From NCBI RefSeq assembly GCF_002953135.1, contig NZ_CP026372.1:434001-498000 (forward strand): a stretch of 64,000 nucleotides of DNA. The letters run 5' to 3'. Positions within the stretch are counted from its first letter, which is position 1; every line of letters begins with the position of its first letter. The notes beneath the pieces are model-generated. The model had not been told where the DNA came from, searched no databases, and saw only the letters and a program-made list of their open reading frames with translations. Source of the DNA: Sphingobium sp. SCG-1 (GTDB lineage: Bacteria; Pseudomonadota; Alphaproteobacteria; Sphingomonadales; Sphingomonadaceae). A program made the translations under genes and the position numbers. Below are positions 25,902 to 34,560 of the stretch, piece after piece.

Positions 25902-26692
25902 GGCGTGCTCTCGTGCTTGCCGCTCTGTTGCTTACTGCGTGCCATACCGCCCCCGAAAAGCCGGTGCTGCGAGTCTGCGCTGACCCGAACAACATGCCCT
26001 TCTCCAACCGAAAGGGAGAGGGATATGAGAATGCGCTGGCAAGGCTTCTTGCGCGGGATATGGGGGCGGAGCTTCGCTACGTCTGGTGGGCGCAGCGGCG
26101 CGGCAATCTGCGGGAGACGCTGCGCGCGGGGCGGTGCGATCTGGTGCCGGGCGTGGCGAGTGCGCTGGAGAGCGTAGCGACCAGCACGCCTTATTACCGG
26201 GCGAGTTACATGGTCGTCACGCGTACCAGCGATCGGCTGACGATCCGTTCGCTCGACGATCCGCACCTGAAGCGGTTGCAGATCGGCGTGCAGCTCGTGG
26301 GCGACGACGGGTCTAACACCCCGCCCGCTCATGCCCTGACGCGGCGTGGCATCATAAGCAACGTACGCGGCTTCATGGTACAGGGCGACTATCGGCGCGC
26401 CTTTCCGCAAGAGGCGATCCTCGACGCGCTGGCGGCGGGGCAGATCGACATCGCCTTCGTTTGGGAGCCTGTCGCGGCCTATTATGCGATCCGCCATCCC
26501 GGCATGATCCGCCTGACACCGGTCTCGCCTGCCTTCGATGGTCCGGCGCTGCCTATGATCTACGATGTTTCGGTCGCAGTGCGAAAGGACGATCTGCCTT
26601 TAAGGCAGCGCATCGACACCATTTTGCAACGTCGCCATGGCGAGATCGTGCGCCGTCTACGGTCCTATGGCCTCCGCGCCGACGAAGTATAG
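25898..26692 (+). CDS. XoxJ/MxaJ-like periplasmic binding protein of quinoprotein operons
   Basis: A 264-residue protein of the type 2 periplasmic binding fold. It has a lipoprotein-like start (LLLTAC) and then VLRVCADPNNMPFSN, the typical opening of the quinoprotein-dehydrogenase-associated binding proteins. QLVGDDGSNTPPAHALTRRG is the matching middle motif (shown without its first residues). XoxJ and MxaJ sit next to XoxF and MxaF and are thought to help activate or mature the dehydrogenase. Its presence at the operon end supports the identification of the PQQ dehydrogenase. A predicted terminator follows. Confidence 0.88.
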   Translation: MRRALVLAALLLTACHTAPEKPVLRVCADPNNMPFSNRKGEGYENALARLLARDMGAELRYVWWAQRRGNLRETLRAGRCDLVPGVASALESVATSTPYYRASYMVVTRTSDRLTIRSLDDPHLKRLQIGVQLVGDDGSNTPPAHALTRRGIISNVRGFMVQGDYRRAFPQEAILDALAAGQIDIAFVWEPVAAYYAIRHPGMIRLTPVSPAFDGPALPMIYDVSVAVRKDDLPLRQRIDTILQRRHGEIVRRLRSYGLRADEV

Positions 26693-26732
26693 CCTGCAAC
26701 GGATCCCCTCGGCTATCGCCCAAGAGTGGCTT

Positions 26733-26759
26733 GGCGGATCGGCGTTCAAGCCGCCTTTT
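26733..26759 (+). terminator. probable intrinsic terminator of the oxidase operon
   Basis: GGCGG (26733-26737) pairs with CCGCC (26751-26755), with TTTT following. An overlapping stem GGCTTG/CAAGCC is also possible. It lies 40 bp after the XoxJ-like gene and borders the convergent mmsB stop. Confidence 0.45.
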
Positions 26760-27636
26760 ACGACAGCAACTGGATGATCGCGGAGAAGTCGCGTCCGCCT
26801 TCGCCCTTGTTGGCGAGCAATTGATAGAGCGCTTCGGCGGCGTGACCCATCGGAACGCTGGCGTTGACCGAGGCTGCGGCTTCCGTCGCAAGTTTCAGAT
26901 CCTTGAGCATCAGCGCCGTCGCGAAGCCGCCCTTATAGTCATTGTCCGCCGGGCTTTGTGGGCCAACGCCGGGGAGCGGGCAGTAGCTCGTCATCGACCA
27001 GCTTTGACCCGACGCCACGCTGGAGATGTCGTAGAAGGTTTGTGGATCGAGGCCCAGCTTCTGCGCCATGGCGAAGCTCTCGCACGTCGCGATCATCGTT
27101 GCGCCAAGCAGCATATTGTTGCAGATCTTGGCGGCCTGTCCGTTGCCCGCGCCACCGGCATGGATCACGGCCTTGCCCATGGCGGACAGGATCGGCTTGG
27201 CCATATCGAATGCCTCATCGGTGCCGCCGACCATGAAGGTCAGCGTGCCGCCATTGGCGGCGGCAATGCCTCCGGACACTGGCGCATCGGCCATCAGGAA
27301 GCCTTTGGCGACGGCTGCTTCGATCACCCGACGCGCAGTCGCGACATCGATGGTCGAGCAGTCGAGGAGCAGGGCACCGGGCTTGGCTGCCTCGAACACT
27401 TCTCCATTATATACAGCGTCCACATGCTTGCCTGCCGGCAGCATTGTGACGACGGCGTCCGCGCCTGCCGCTGCGTCGGCGGCGCTGGTGGATCGGGTCA
27501 CGCCCGCAGCCTCCGCCTTCGCAAGAGCCTCTTCCGACAGGTCGAAGGCGCGCACGGCATAGCCGTTCTTGACGAGGTTGGCCGCCATGCCGCCACCCAT
27601 ATTGCCAAGGCCGATGAAGCCGATCGTCTTGGTCAT
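26758..27636 (-). CDS. mmsB: 3-hydroxyisobutyrate dehydrogenase
   Basis: A 292-residue NAD enzyme of valine breakdown that oxidises 3-hydroxyisobutyrate to methylmalonate semialdehyde. The N-terminal Rossmann motif is GFIGLGNMGGGMAANL. The substrate motif is DAPVSGGIAAANGGTL near residue 118, and the catalytic Lys is in GNGQAAKICNN. I chose the ATG at 27636; the frame is open 13 codons further into echA. It is the last gene of the five-gene minus-strand operon, one base after echA. Confidence 0.93.
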   Translation of the reverse strand: MTKTIGFIGLGNMGGGMAANLVKNGYAVRAFDLSEEALAKAEAAGVTRSTSAADAAAGADAVVTMLPAGKHVDAVYNGEVFEAAKPGALLLDCSTIDVATARRVIEAAVAKGFLMADAPVSGGIAAANGGTLTFMVGGTDEAFDMAKPILSAMGKAVIHAGGAGNGQAAKICNNMLLGATMIATCESFAMAQKLGLDPQTFYDISSVASGQSWSMTSYCPLPGVGPQSPADNDYKGGFATALMLKDLKLATEAAASVNASVPMGHAAEALYQLLANKGEGGRDFSAIIQLLS

Positions 27637-27637
27637 G

Positions 27638-28417
27638 TCAGCGGCCCTTCCATGTGCCGGGGCGTTTCTCGACAAAGGCGGCCATTCCTTCCTTCTTGTC
27701 CTCGGTTGCGGCGAGAATCTGGAACAAGCGGCGCTCCGTCAGCAGGCTTTGGCTGAGGGTGGTATCAAAGGCGATGTTCACCATCTCCTTGTTAATCAGC
27801 GCGGCCATGGGCGGCATCGACGCGATCGTCGCGGCAGTCTTCAAGGCATCATTCAGCAGATCGGCGGCAGGCACGATGCGCGCGACCAAGCCCGAGCTTT
27901 CGGCTTCCTTGGCGTCCATCGTCCGGCCCGTCAGGCACATTTCCATTGCCTTGGCCTTGCCCACGGCGCGCGTCAGGCGCTGCGATCCGCCCATGCCGGG
28001 CGCGACGCCCAGCTTGATCTCCGGCTGACCGAACTTCGCGGTGTCCGCTGCGATGATGAAGTCCGCCATCATCGCCAATTCGCATCCGCCGCCCAGTGCG
28101 AAACCTGCAACGGCCGCGATCCAGGGTTTGCGCGTCGCCGTGACCCGGCTGGTCCACTGCGAAAAAAAGTCTTCGAGGAAGAAATCCGCTGCGGCCTTGT
28201 CGGCCATTTCCTTGATGTCCGCGCCCGCAGCAAACGCCTTTTCGCCGCTGCCGGTCAGTACGGCGCAACGCTGCGTGGGATCTGCGTCATAGGCGGCGAA
28301 GGCGTCGATCAGGTCGGCCAGCACCTGCTGGTTCAGCGCGTTCAGCGCCTGTGGGCGATTGAGAGTGATGAGCGTGACGGCGTCGCGCTTTTCCACGAGA
28401 ATGGTTTCATAGGACAT
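27638..28417 (-). CDS. enoyl-CoA hydratase
   Basis: A 259-residue crotonase-fold enzyme that hydrates enoyl-CoA; in this operon the expected substrate is methacrylyl-CoA. The oxyanion-hole segments are [11 protein letters not shown] and [14 protein letters not shown], and the catalytic Glu lies in [16 protein letters not shown], where a second Glu position is taken by Gly, as commonly varies among hydratases. The start MSYETI at 28417 overlaps the hydrolase gene by 11 bp. The open frame extends further up but lies inside that gene. Confidence 0.9.
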   Translation of the reverse strand: MSYETILVEKRDAVTLITLNRPQALNALNQQVLADLIDAFAAYDADPTQRCAVLTGSGEKAFAAGADIKEMADKAAADFFLEDFFSQWTSRVTATRKPWIAAVAGFALGGGCELAMMADFIIAADTAKFGQPEIKLGVAPGMGGSQRLTRAVGKAKAMEMCLTGRTMDAKEAESSGLVARIVPAADLLNDALKTAATIASMPPMAALINKEMVNIAFDTTLSQSLLTERRLFQILAATEDKKEGMAAFVEKRPGTWKGR

Positions 28418-29480
28418 GGCGGTTGGGCTCCAGTTCGGGAAGCGGCGTCCATTCCTGATCGGCCGCAAGGGGGGCAAAGAGCGAATCAATGAGCGCGTCG
28501 CTGACCACCTCGGGAGAGGACGGGTTCCATTGCGGCGCATTGTCCTTCTCGAAGATCAGTGCGCGCACGCCTTCTACGAAATCCGGACGGCGGATGACAT
28601 GATGCGCGATGCGATATTCATTGCGCATATTGTCCGCGAAATCGGTGAACCGTGCGCCGTCGGACAGTTGGCGGAGCGCGACCTTGATCGTCTGCGGCGA
28701 CTTGGTGGCAAGGACGGAGAGCATCTTGTCCGCCCATTCCGAACCTTCGGCCTTCAGGCTGGCCAAAATATCCTCGTAGCGGTCCGACGCGAACAAACGA
28801 TCGATGTCCGTGCGCTGTGCCTCAAGCGCTGACGGTGGCGGCGTTTCATCCGCCTGATCGAGGACCGCCGAAAGCGTTTCAGGATCGGTCAGGATGTGAT
28901 CCTTCACCTCCTCCAACCTCTCGGAGGACATATAGTGCGTGGCAAGGCCGATCGCCTTTGCATCCGCGCCGTTGATCCGGTTGCCAGTCGTCGCGAGATA
29001 GACGCCAATCCGTCCTGGCAGGCGCGGCAAGAACCAGCCGCCGCCCACGTCCGGGAACAGGCCGATCCCGGTTTCCGGCATCGCGAACACCGTGCGCTCC
29101 GTCGCGACCCGGTATCGCGCGGGCAGCGAAATACCCACGCCGCCGCCCATGGTGATGCCGTCCATGAAGGCGACGATCGGTTTTTCGTAGACGAACAGCA
29201 GATGGTTCATCCGATATTCGATATGGAAAAAGCGCTCCGCATCCTTGCAGTCGCTTTTCGCGCTGTTCGCGATCAGGGCGATGTCACCGCCAGCGCAAAA
29301 GCCGCGCCCTTCGGCATGGTCGATCATCACCGCGATGATGCCGTCATCCTGTCGCCAGTCGAGCAATGCCTGAACGATGGCTTCGCACATGCCGGGCGTC
29401 AGCGCGTGGATCGCCTTGGGCCGGTTGAGGCGGATGCGGCCTACTGCGCCTTCGACCGATATCAGAACCTCGTCCGTCAT
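28407..29480 (-). CDS. 3-hydroxyisobutyryl-CoA hydrolase
   Basis: A 357-residue crotonase-superfamily hydrolase that frees 3-hydroxyisobutyrate from CoA in valine breakdown. Marks of the HIBCH family are [36 protein letters not shown] (in part) and the [19 protein letters not shown] region with the catalytic Glu/Asp. The longer C-terminal domain distinguishes it from plain hydratases. It overlaps the acyl-CoA dehydrogenase gene by four bases and echA by 11. Confidence 0.92.
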   Translation of the reverse strand: MTDEVLISVEGAVGRIRLNRPKAIHALTPGMCEAIVQALLDWRQDDGIIAVMIDHAEGRGFCAGGDIALIANSAKSDCKDAERFFHIEYRMNHLLFVYEKPIVAFMDGITMGGGVGISLPARYRVATERTVFAMPETGIGLFPDVGGGWFLPRLPGRIGVYLATTGNRINGADAKAIGLATHYMSSERLEEVKDHILTDPETLSAVLDQADETPPPSALEAQRTDIDRLFASDRYEDILASLKAEGSEWADKMLSVLATKSPQTIKVALRQLSDGARFTDFADNMRNEYRIAHHVIRRPDFVEGVRALIFEKDNAPQWNPSSPEVVSDALIDSLFAPLAADQEWTPLPELEPNRHVL

Positions 29481-30619
29481 TGGCGCAGCATGTCCCGTGC
29501 GATAATCATGCGCATCACCTGATTGGTCCCCTCCAGAATCGAATGGACACGCAAGTCGCGCCAGAAGCGTTCGATCGGATAGTCCATCAGATAGCCATAG
29601 CCGCCGTGAAGCTGAAGCGCGCGGTCGACGACCGACGAACCGGTGTCGGTGGCAAGGCGCTTGGCCATTGCAGCAAAGGGTGTCTTGTCCGGCGCATTCT
29701 CGGTGACTTTCACTGCCGCTGCATAAAGCAGCACGCGCGCGGCCTCAAGCTCGGTCACCATGTCCGCCAGCGTGAACTGCGTCGCCTGAAAATCGGAAAT
29801 GCTCTGGCCGAATTGCTTGCGGTCCTTGGTATAAGTGACGGCTTCGTCCAGGCACCGCTGCGCGCCGCCCAGCGAGCAGGCGCCGATATTCAGGCGGCCA
29901 CCGTCCAGCCCCATCATCGCGATCCGGAAGCCTTCGCCTTCGCCGCCCACCCGGTTGGTGGCGGGTATCCGCACGCCGTCGAAATTGACTTGCGCGGTCG
30001 GTTGCGAATGCCAGCCAAGCTTGCGCTCCTGCGCGCCGAAGCTGACGCCGGGCATGTCCTTCTCGACGACGAAGCAGGAAATCCCCTTCGCGCCATCGTC
30101 GCTCGTGCGGGCCATGACGACATAGACTTCATTCTCGCCGCCGCCCGAAATGAACTGCTTCGATCCGGTAATGACGTAATCGTCGCCGTCCTTCACGGCC
30201 TTGGTCTTGAGGCTTGCCGCGTCCGACCCTGCGCCCGCTTCGGTCAGGCAGTAGCTCGCGAGGCGCGTCATGGACACGAGGTCGGGCAGATAACGCGACT
30301 TCACCGTATCGTTGCCGAAGCGGTCGATCATCCACGCGGCCATGTTGTGGATGGAGATAAATGCGCTGGTGGAAGGACAGCCATAAGCCATCGCCTCCAT
30401 GATGATCGCCGATTCGAGCCGCCCGAGGCCGATGCCGCCCGATTCCTCTGACACATAGATACTGCCGAAGCCCAGTTCGGCGGCGGCGCGGATCGTATCG
30501 CGCGGGAAGATATGCTTCTCGTCCCACTCCGCCGCATGCGGCGTAATGGCGTCTGCCGTAAAGCGGCGCGCGAGATTCTGTATCTCGCGCTGGTCGTCGG
30601 TAAGGTCGAACTGAGTCAT
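29477..30619 (-). CDS. acyl-CoA dehydrogenase, probably isobutyryl-CoA dehydrogenase
   Basis: A 380-residue FAD enzyme. Marks are YCLTEAGAGSDAASLKTKA (signature 1), the FAD-binding RKQFGQSISDFQATQF, and QLHGGYGYLMDYPIERFWRD (signature 2, in part) with the DLRVHSILEGTNQVMR end. Conversion of isobutyryl-CoA to methacrylyl-CoA is inferred from the operon, which contains every later step to propionyl-CoA. I chose the ATG at 30619; the frame is open far upstream in mmsA. It starts 61 bp after mmsA. Confidence 0.92.
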   Translation of the reverse strand: MTQFDLTDDQREIQNLARRFTADAITPHAAEWDEKHIFPRDTIRAAAELGFGSIYVSEESGGIGLGRLESAIIMEAMAYGCPSTSAFISIHNMAAWMIDRFGNDTVKSRYLPDLVSMTRLASYCLTEAGAGSDAASLKTKAVKDGDDYVITGSKQFISGGGENEVYVVMARTSDDGAKGISCFVVEKDMPGVSFGAQERKLGWHSQPTAQVNFDGVRIPATNRVGGEGEGFRIAMMGLDGGRLNIGACSLGGAQRCLDEAVTYTKDRKQFGQSISDFQATQFTLADMVTELEAARVLLYAAAVKVTENAPDKTPFAAMAKRLATDTGSSVVDRALQLHGGYGYLMDYPIERFWRDLRVHSILEGTNQVMRMIIARDMLRQ

Positions 30620-30680
30620 CAACGGTTGCCTGTTACTGGAAGAGGGCGGACCTGTGCCCACCCTCCATTCATCCGGCGGT

Positions 30681-32177
30681 TTACCCCATGGTCGGGATAA
30701 CGAAAGCGCTATCTCCGGTGCCGCCGCCGTCCGGCCAGCGCTGCGTGATCGTCTTGACCTTGGTCCAGAACTTGACGCCTTCCATGCCGTGCTGATTGGT
30801 GTCGCCGAAGGCCGACCGCTTCCATCCGCCGAAGGTGTGGTAGGCGACGGGCACGGGGATCGGCACGTTGATCCCGACCATGCCGACATCGACGCGCGCG
30901 GCAAATTCGCGCGCGGCGTGGCCGTTGCGCGTGAAGATCGCGACGCCATTGCCATATTGATGCTTCGACGGAAGCGCGACGGCTTCCTCGAAGCTCTCGG
31001 CGCGTACGATCTGGAGCACAGGGCCGAAGATTTCTTCCTTGTACGCCGACATATCGGTCGTGACATGATCGAACAGCGTCGGGCCGACGAAGAAGCCTTC
31101 CTCATGGCCCTGCAGCTTGAAGCCGCGGCCGTCGACCACCAGCTCCGCGCCTTCATCGACACCGGTCTGGATCCAGTTCTCGATCTTCTGCTTGTGCGCG
31201 GCAGTCACGACCGGGCCGTAATGCGCTTCGGCATCGGTGGAGACGCCGACACGCAGCGCTTCGATCGCCGGGATCAGCTTTTCGCGCAGGTTGGCGGCGG
31301 TCTTCTCACCCACCGGCACGACGACCGGCAATGCCATGCAACGCTCGCCCGCCGAACCGAAGGCTGCGCCGGAGAGGTCGTTGACGACCTGGTCGAGATC
31401 GGCGTCGGGCATGACGATGCCATGGTTCTTCGCACCCCCCATCGCCTGCACGCGCTTACCCGCTGCGACGCCGCGGTTATAGACGTAGTGCGCGATGTCG
31501 GACGAGCCGACGAAGCTCACCGCCTTGATGTCGGGATGATCGAGAATCGCGTCGACCATTTCCTTGTCGCCATGCAGAACCTGAAGGATGCCATCGGGCA
31601 GGCCTGCTTCGCTGAATAATTCAGCAAGGCGTACGGGGACCGAGGGATCGCGCTCGGACGGCTTCATGATGAAGGCGTTGCCGGTGGCGATCGCCACGCC
31701 GGACATCCACAGCGGAATCATGCCGGGGAAGTTGAAGGGGGTGATGCCTGCGCCAATGCCGACCGGCTGACGAAAGGAATAGACGTCGATGCCCGGACCC
31801 GCGCCCTGCGTATATTCGCCCTTCAGCACATGCGGGATGCCGCAGCAAAATTCGATGACTTCAAGACCGCGCTGAATGTCGCCCTTTGAGTCCGCGATCA
31901 CCTTGCCATGTTCGGAGGAGAGCAGATGCGCCAGCTCGTCCATGTTCTTCTCGACCAGCGCCTTGAAGTTGAACATGACGCGGGCGCGACGTTGCGGATT
32001 GACCGCGGCCCATGCTGGCTGCGCCTTCTTCGCGGCCTCGACGGCGGCATCGAGCAGTGCCCGGTCGCCCAAGGCTACGCGGGCCTGCACGCTGCCGTTG
32101 TTGGGGTCGAAGACATCGGAAAAGCGCTGTGCCGGTTCGGCATGATCGAAGGCTAGGCTGTGTGAAATCTGGCGCAT
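30681..32177 (-). CDS. mmsA: methylmalonate-semialdehyde dehydrogenase (CoA-acylating)
   Basis: A 498-residue aldehyde dehydrogenase that turns methylmalonate semialdehyde into propionyl-CoA. Family marks are ITPFNFPGMIPLWM, the NAD site FVGSSDIAHYVY and the catalytic Cys in FGSAGERCMALPVVV. The FGGWKRSAFGD segment is typical of the CoA-acylating group. Length fits when started at the ATG at 32177; an upstream extension of 32 codons enters the regulatory region. It is the first gene of the operon and divergent from a LysR regulator. Confidence 0.94.
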   Translation of the reverse strand: MRQISHSLAFDHAEPAQRFSDVFDPNNGSVQARVALGDRALLDAAVEAAKKAQPAWAAVNPQRRARVMFNFKALVEKNMDELAHLLSSEHGKVIADSKGDIQRGLEVIEFCCGIPHVLKGEYTQGAGPGIDVYSFRQPVGIGAGITPFNFPGMIPLWMSGVAIATGNAFIMKPSERDPSVPVRLAELFSEAGLPDGILQVLHGDKEMVDAILDHPDIKAVSFVGSSDIAHYVYNRGVAAGKRVQAMGGAKNHGIVMPDADLDQVVNDLSGAAFGSAGERCMALPVVVPVGEKTAANLREKLIPAIEALRVGVSTDAEAHYGPVVTAAHKQKIENWIQTGVDEGAELVVDGRGFKLQGHEEGFFVGPTLFDHVTTDMSAYKEEIFGPVLQIVRAESFEEAVALPSKHQYGNGVAIFTRNGHAAREFAARVDVGMVGINVPIPVPVAYHTFGGWKRSAFGDTNQHGMEGVKFWTKVKTITQRWPDGGGTGDSAFVIPTMG

Positions 32178-32224
32178 GTCATGGGACTCGTGCAGTTTGA
32201 AAATATCGTGATTCGACAGTGAGC

Positions 32225-32281
32225 TATTGCGGCTTTGCACGCAATCGGCTAAATTTGCAGGCTGAAGCTGCAATAATGCAG
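32225..32281. promoter_or_regulatory. dyad symmetries in the mmsA-lysR divergent promoter region
   Basis: Three overlapping dyads are visible: ATTGC-N11-GCAAT (32225-32245), TTGCAG-N7-CTGCAA (32255-32273) and CTGCA-N4-TGCAG (32268-32281). Their size and position between the divergent genes fit binding sites of the LysR protein, whose family often binds T-N11-A dyads. Which one is used cannot be told. Confidence 0.45.
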
Positions 32282-32293
32282 CATAGGGGCCGA

Positions 32294-33172
32294 ATGTTCG
32301 ATTGGGACGACCTCAAGATATTTCTGGCCGTCGCCCGGTCGCGAAAGATTTCTCCGGCAGCGCGCTCATTGGGCGTGGAGGCGACGACCGTCTCGCGACG
32401 GCTGGCGCGTCTCAGCAGTACGATCGGCGTCGAATTGTTCGAAACGTCGGGAGGCGAACGGAGTCTGACCGAACAGGGCCGGGCGCTCATGCGGCACGCT
32501 GAACAGGTGGAGAGCGCGGCGCTGGCCGCGGCGGAGGATATGACCGGCACGCCCGGCGGCCTGTCGGGCCATGTGCGGCTGTCCGTTGCCGAAGGGTTCG
32601 GAACATGGGTGCTGGCTCCTGATCTGGCGGCGTTCCATGTCGATAATCCGGGCATCCGCCTCGACATTGTGACTGCATCCGGCTTCCTCAATCCCTCCAA
32701 GCGAGAGGCCGATATGGCAGTCATGCTGGGGCGTCCGCAGCGGGGCCGCCTGACGGTCAAACGGCTGGGCGATTATCGGCTGCATCTTTATGCGACGTCG
32801 GATTATCTCGCCAAGGCCGGTGTGCCGACGACGCGCGGCGCGTTGAAGAACCACCGCCTGATCGGCTACATCCCTGACCTGATCTTCTCGCCTGAGCTTG
32901 ATTATCTCGACGACATCGAACCGGGCCTCGAACCCCATCTGCGCAGCACGAGCATCAACGTCCAATATCGTATGATCGCGAGCGGGGCAGGGATCGGTGT
33001 TCTACCGGCCTTCATCGGCAGGACCGATGCGCGGCTGGTGCCGATCCTTGAACATGACGTGGAACTGATCCGCAGCTTCTGGCTCGTCACGCATAGCGAT
33101 CTCACGTCCCTCGCCCGTATCGGCGCAGTCCAGAACTGGCTCCAGCAACGCGCGGCCCTGCTGCGTTCATAG
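32294..33172 (+). CDS. LysR-family transcriptional regulator
   Basis: A 292-residue regulator. The N-terminal winged helix-turn-helix covers about residues 1-60 (FDWDDLKIFLAVARSRKISPAARSLG, partly given, then TTVSRRLARL). A periplasmic-binding-like sensor domain covers about residues 90-285. I chose the ATG at 32294, with AGGGGC just upstream. It is divergent from mmsA with 116 bp between them that hold several dyads, so it probably controls the valine operon and itself. The effector is unknown. Confidence 0.9.
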   Translation: MFDWDDLKIFLAVARSRKISPAARSLGVEATTVSRRLARLSSTIGVELFETSGGERSLTEQGRALMRHAEQVESAALAAAEDMTGTPGGLSGHVRLSVAEGFGTWVLAPDLAAFHVDNPGIRLDIVTASGFLNPSKREADMAVMLGRPQRGRLTVKRLGDYRLHLYATSDYLAKAGVPTTRGALKNHRLIGYIPDLIFSPELDYLDDIEPGLEPHLRSTSINVQYRMIASGAGIGVLPAFIGRTDARLVPILEHDVELIRSFWLVTHSDLTSLARIGAVQNWLQQRAALLRS

Positions 33173-33245
33173 ATCGGCGAGGGAATCCGGCAGACGGCAC
33201 AACGCATGTGAATGCGTGATCCCTCCCTACATCGGAAGGCGCACT

Positions 33246-33839
33246 GTGTCCCATGACGATCGCAAAACCCGGTCAAGAGCGGGCGCACCGCGCCGCGCGG
33301 CTTCCGTGCCTGGCGCGTTCATATTGGGGATGGCGCTCAGCGGCTTCTTCGATGGCATATTGCTGCACCAGATATTGCAGTGGCATCATTTCCTGAGCCT
33401 CGTCGGGGGCGGAGGTCTGCGCGATGTCAGGATGCAAATCCTTGGCGATGGCCTGTTCCACGTCGCTGTCTACCTGCTGATGATTACCGGTCTCTATACT
33501 CTTTGGCGGCGGCGGTCGGTGTTGGCGCGGCATGGTGCGGGGCGGCGGCTGCTCGGTGGTGTGCTGATGGGCTTCGGCGTGTGGAACATGATCGATGTCG
33601 CGCTGGTGCATTGGATGCTCGGCCTGCACCGGACTCGCATCGATGTTCCCGATCCGCTGCTCTACGATCTCATCTGGTTTCTCGGCTTGGGCCTTGCGGT
33701 CGCGCTGGTCGGCTATAGGCTCTGCTGTACGAAGGCCATCGCGGGCAGGACCGGCACCGGGGCCGCTTGGCTGTTGCTGGGCGTGATTGTGGCGTCTTCC
33801 GTCGTCGCCAATATTCCCCCGCCAATGCGAGTACGCTGA
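33246..33839 (+). CDS. DUF2243 membrane protein
   Basis: A 197-residue inner-membrane protein with four or five helices. GFFDGILLHQILQWHH is the mark of the DUF2243 family, with His residues that could bind a metal. DGLFHVAVYLLM and WNMIDVALVHWML add further conserved His. Function is not established. The start is GTG at 33246 with GGAAGG at 33234-33239; a GTG at 33216 lies in a small hairpin (33202-33217) and is less likely. It probably runs with the next small frame. Confidence 0.8.
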   Translation: MSHDDRKTRSRAGAPRRAASVPGAFILGMALSGFFDGILLHQILQWHHFLSLVGGGGLRDVRMQILGDGLFHVAVYLLMITGLYTLWRRRSVLARHGAGRRLLGGVLMGFGVWNMIDVALVHWMLGLHRTRIDVPDPLLYDLIWFLGLGLAVALVGYRLCCTKAIAGRTGTGAAWLLLGVIVASSVVANIPPPMRVR

Positions 33840-34060
33840 TCCTGTTCCGGCCGCAGACCAGAGCGGCTGACGCACTGAATGCCGTCGTCGGCGCAGGTGG
33901 GCAGGTCATTCTGCTGGACCCGGAAGGCAGCTACGTGCTGGCGGCCAACATAGGCCCGTTGCGCTACTGGTCCCTCTACCGCGAGGGTGCGTTGGCGATC
34001 ACGAGCGCGCCAGCCTTAACCGGCTGCCTCGCTTTCACAAAGGCCGAGCCAAAACGCTGA
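33836..34060 (+). CDS. possible small protein without an ordinary start codon
   Basis: About 74 codons read as a plausible protein (LFRPQTRAADALNAVVGAGG to the C-terminal FTKAEPKR). No ATG, GTG or TTG occurs in frame before the core; the only one is a TTG at 33767 deep inside the DUF2243 gene. CTG codons at 33836 and 33842 overlap or follow the upstream stop. It could start at CTG, be a remnant, or be chance. I do not recognise a family. Confidence 0.3.
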   Translation: MILFRPQTRAADALNAVVGAGGQVILLDPEGSYVLAANIGPLRYWSLYREGALAITSAPALTGCLAFTKAEPKR

Positions 34061-34153
34061 ATAGCGTCCCGCACGCGACGAAAACGCCAGCGTCTAACAT
34101 GGGCAATGGCGCCGCGTCGCTGCAATGACAGGTTCTGGCGCAGGAGACTGGCA

Positions 34154-34558
34154 ATGGCAGGCGAACAGCAACAGGCGTCGAAGCAGGGCCATGTGCTTGG
34201 CTGGAAACTCGACGCCGCGGAGCGCGAAGCTTTGCTCCAACGCTTTCCGCCCGAGTGGCCCAATGCAGTCGCGGATCATGTCACCCTGGACTCCAAAGCG
34301 CCGCAGGGCACGCCGCTGCCTACGAAGAGGGTTGGAGAGATCGTCGGCGGGATTAGCGATGGTGAGGGGCTTCAGGCGATGGTGGTCCGCATCGGCGGCA
34401 CGACGGATCGACCGGATGGCGGCACTTACCACATAACCTGGGCGCTGGACTCGGGCCGCGATCGCCGCGCAGTGGAAAGCAACGATGTGATCGCAAAGCT
34501 GGGCTGGGTGCCGCTGGATGACCCGGTTCCAATTACTCTGATCCCGGCCTGGTTCTGA
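34154..34558 (+). CDS. conserved-looking hypothetical protein
   Basis: A 134-residue soluble protein starting MAGEQQQASKQGHVLGWKLD. The middle (RFPPEWPNAVADHVTLD, then GEIVGGISDGEGLQAMVVRI) and the end (WALDSGRDRRAVESNDVIA) have the look of a compact folded domain without cysteines or membrane spans. GGAG at 34143-34146 supports the ATG at 34154; the frame is open from 34106. The next gene starts two bases after its stop, so the two are probably one transcript. No function can be given. Confidence 0.7.
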   Translation: MAGEQQQASKQGHVLGWKLDAAEREALLQRFPPEWPNAVADHVTLDSKAPQGTPLPTKRVGEIVGGISDGEGLQAMVVRIGGTTDRPDGGTYHITWALDSGRDRRAVESNDVIAKLGWVPLDDPVPITLIPAWF

Positions 34559-34560
34559 CG

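Noticed and set aside
33202..33217. ACGCAT-GTGA-ATGCGT hairpin before the DUF2243 gene as a regulatory element.
   Set aside because: Short stem, no T-run, no partner; it only argues against the GTG start at 33216.
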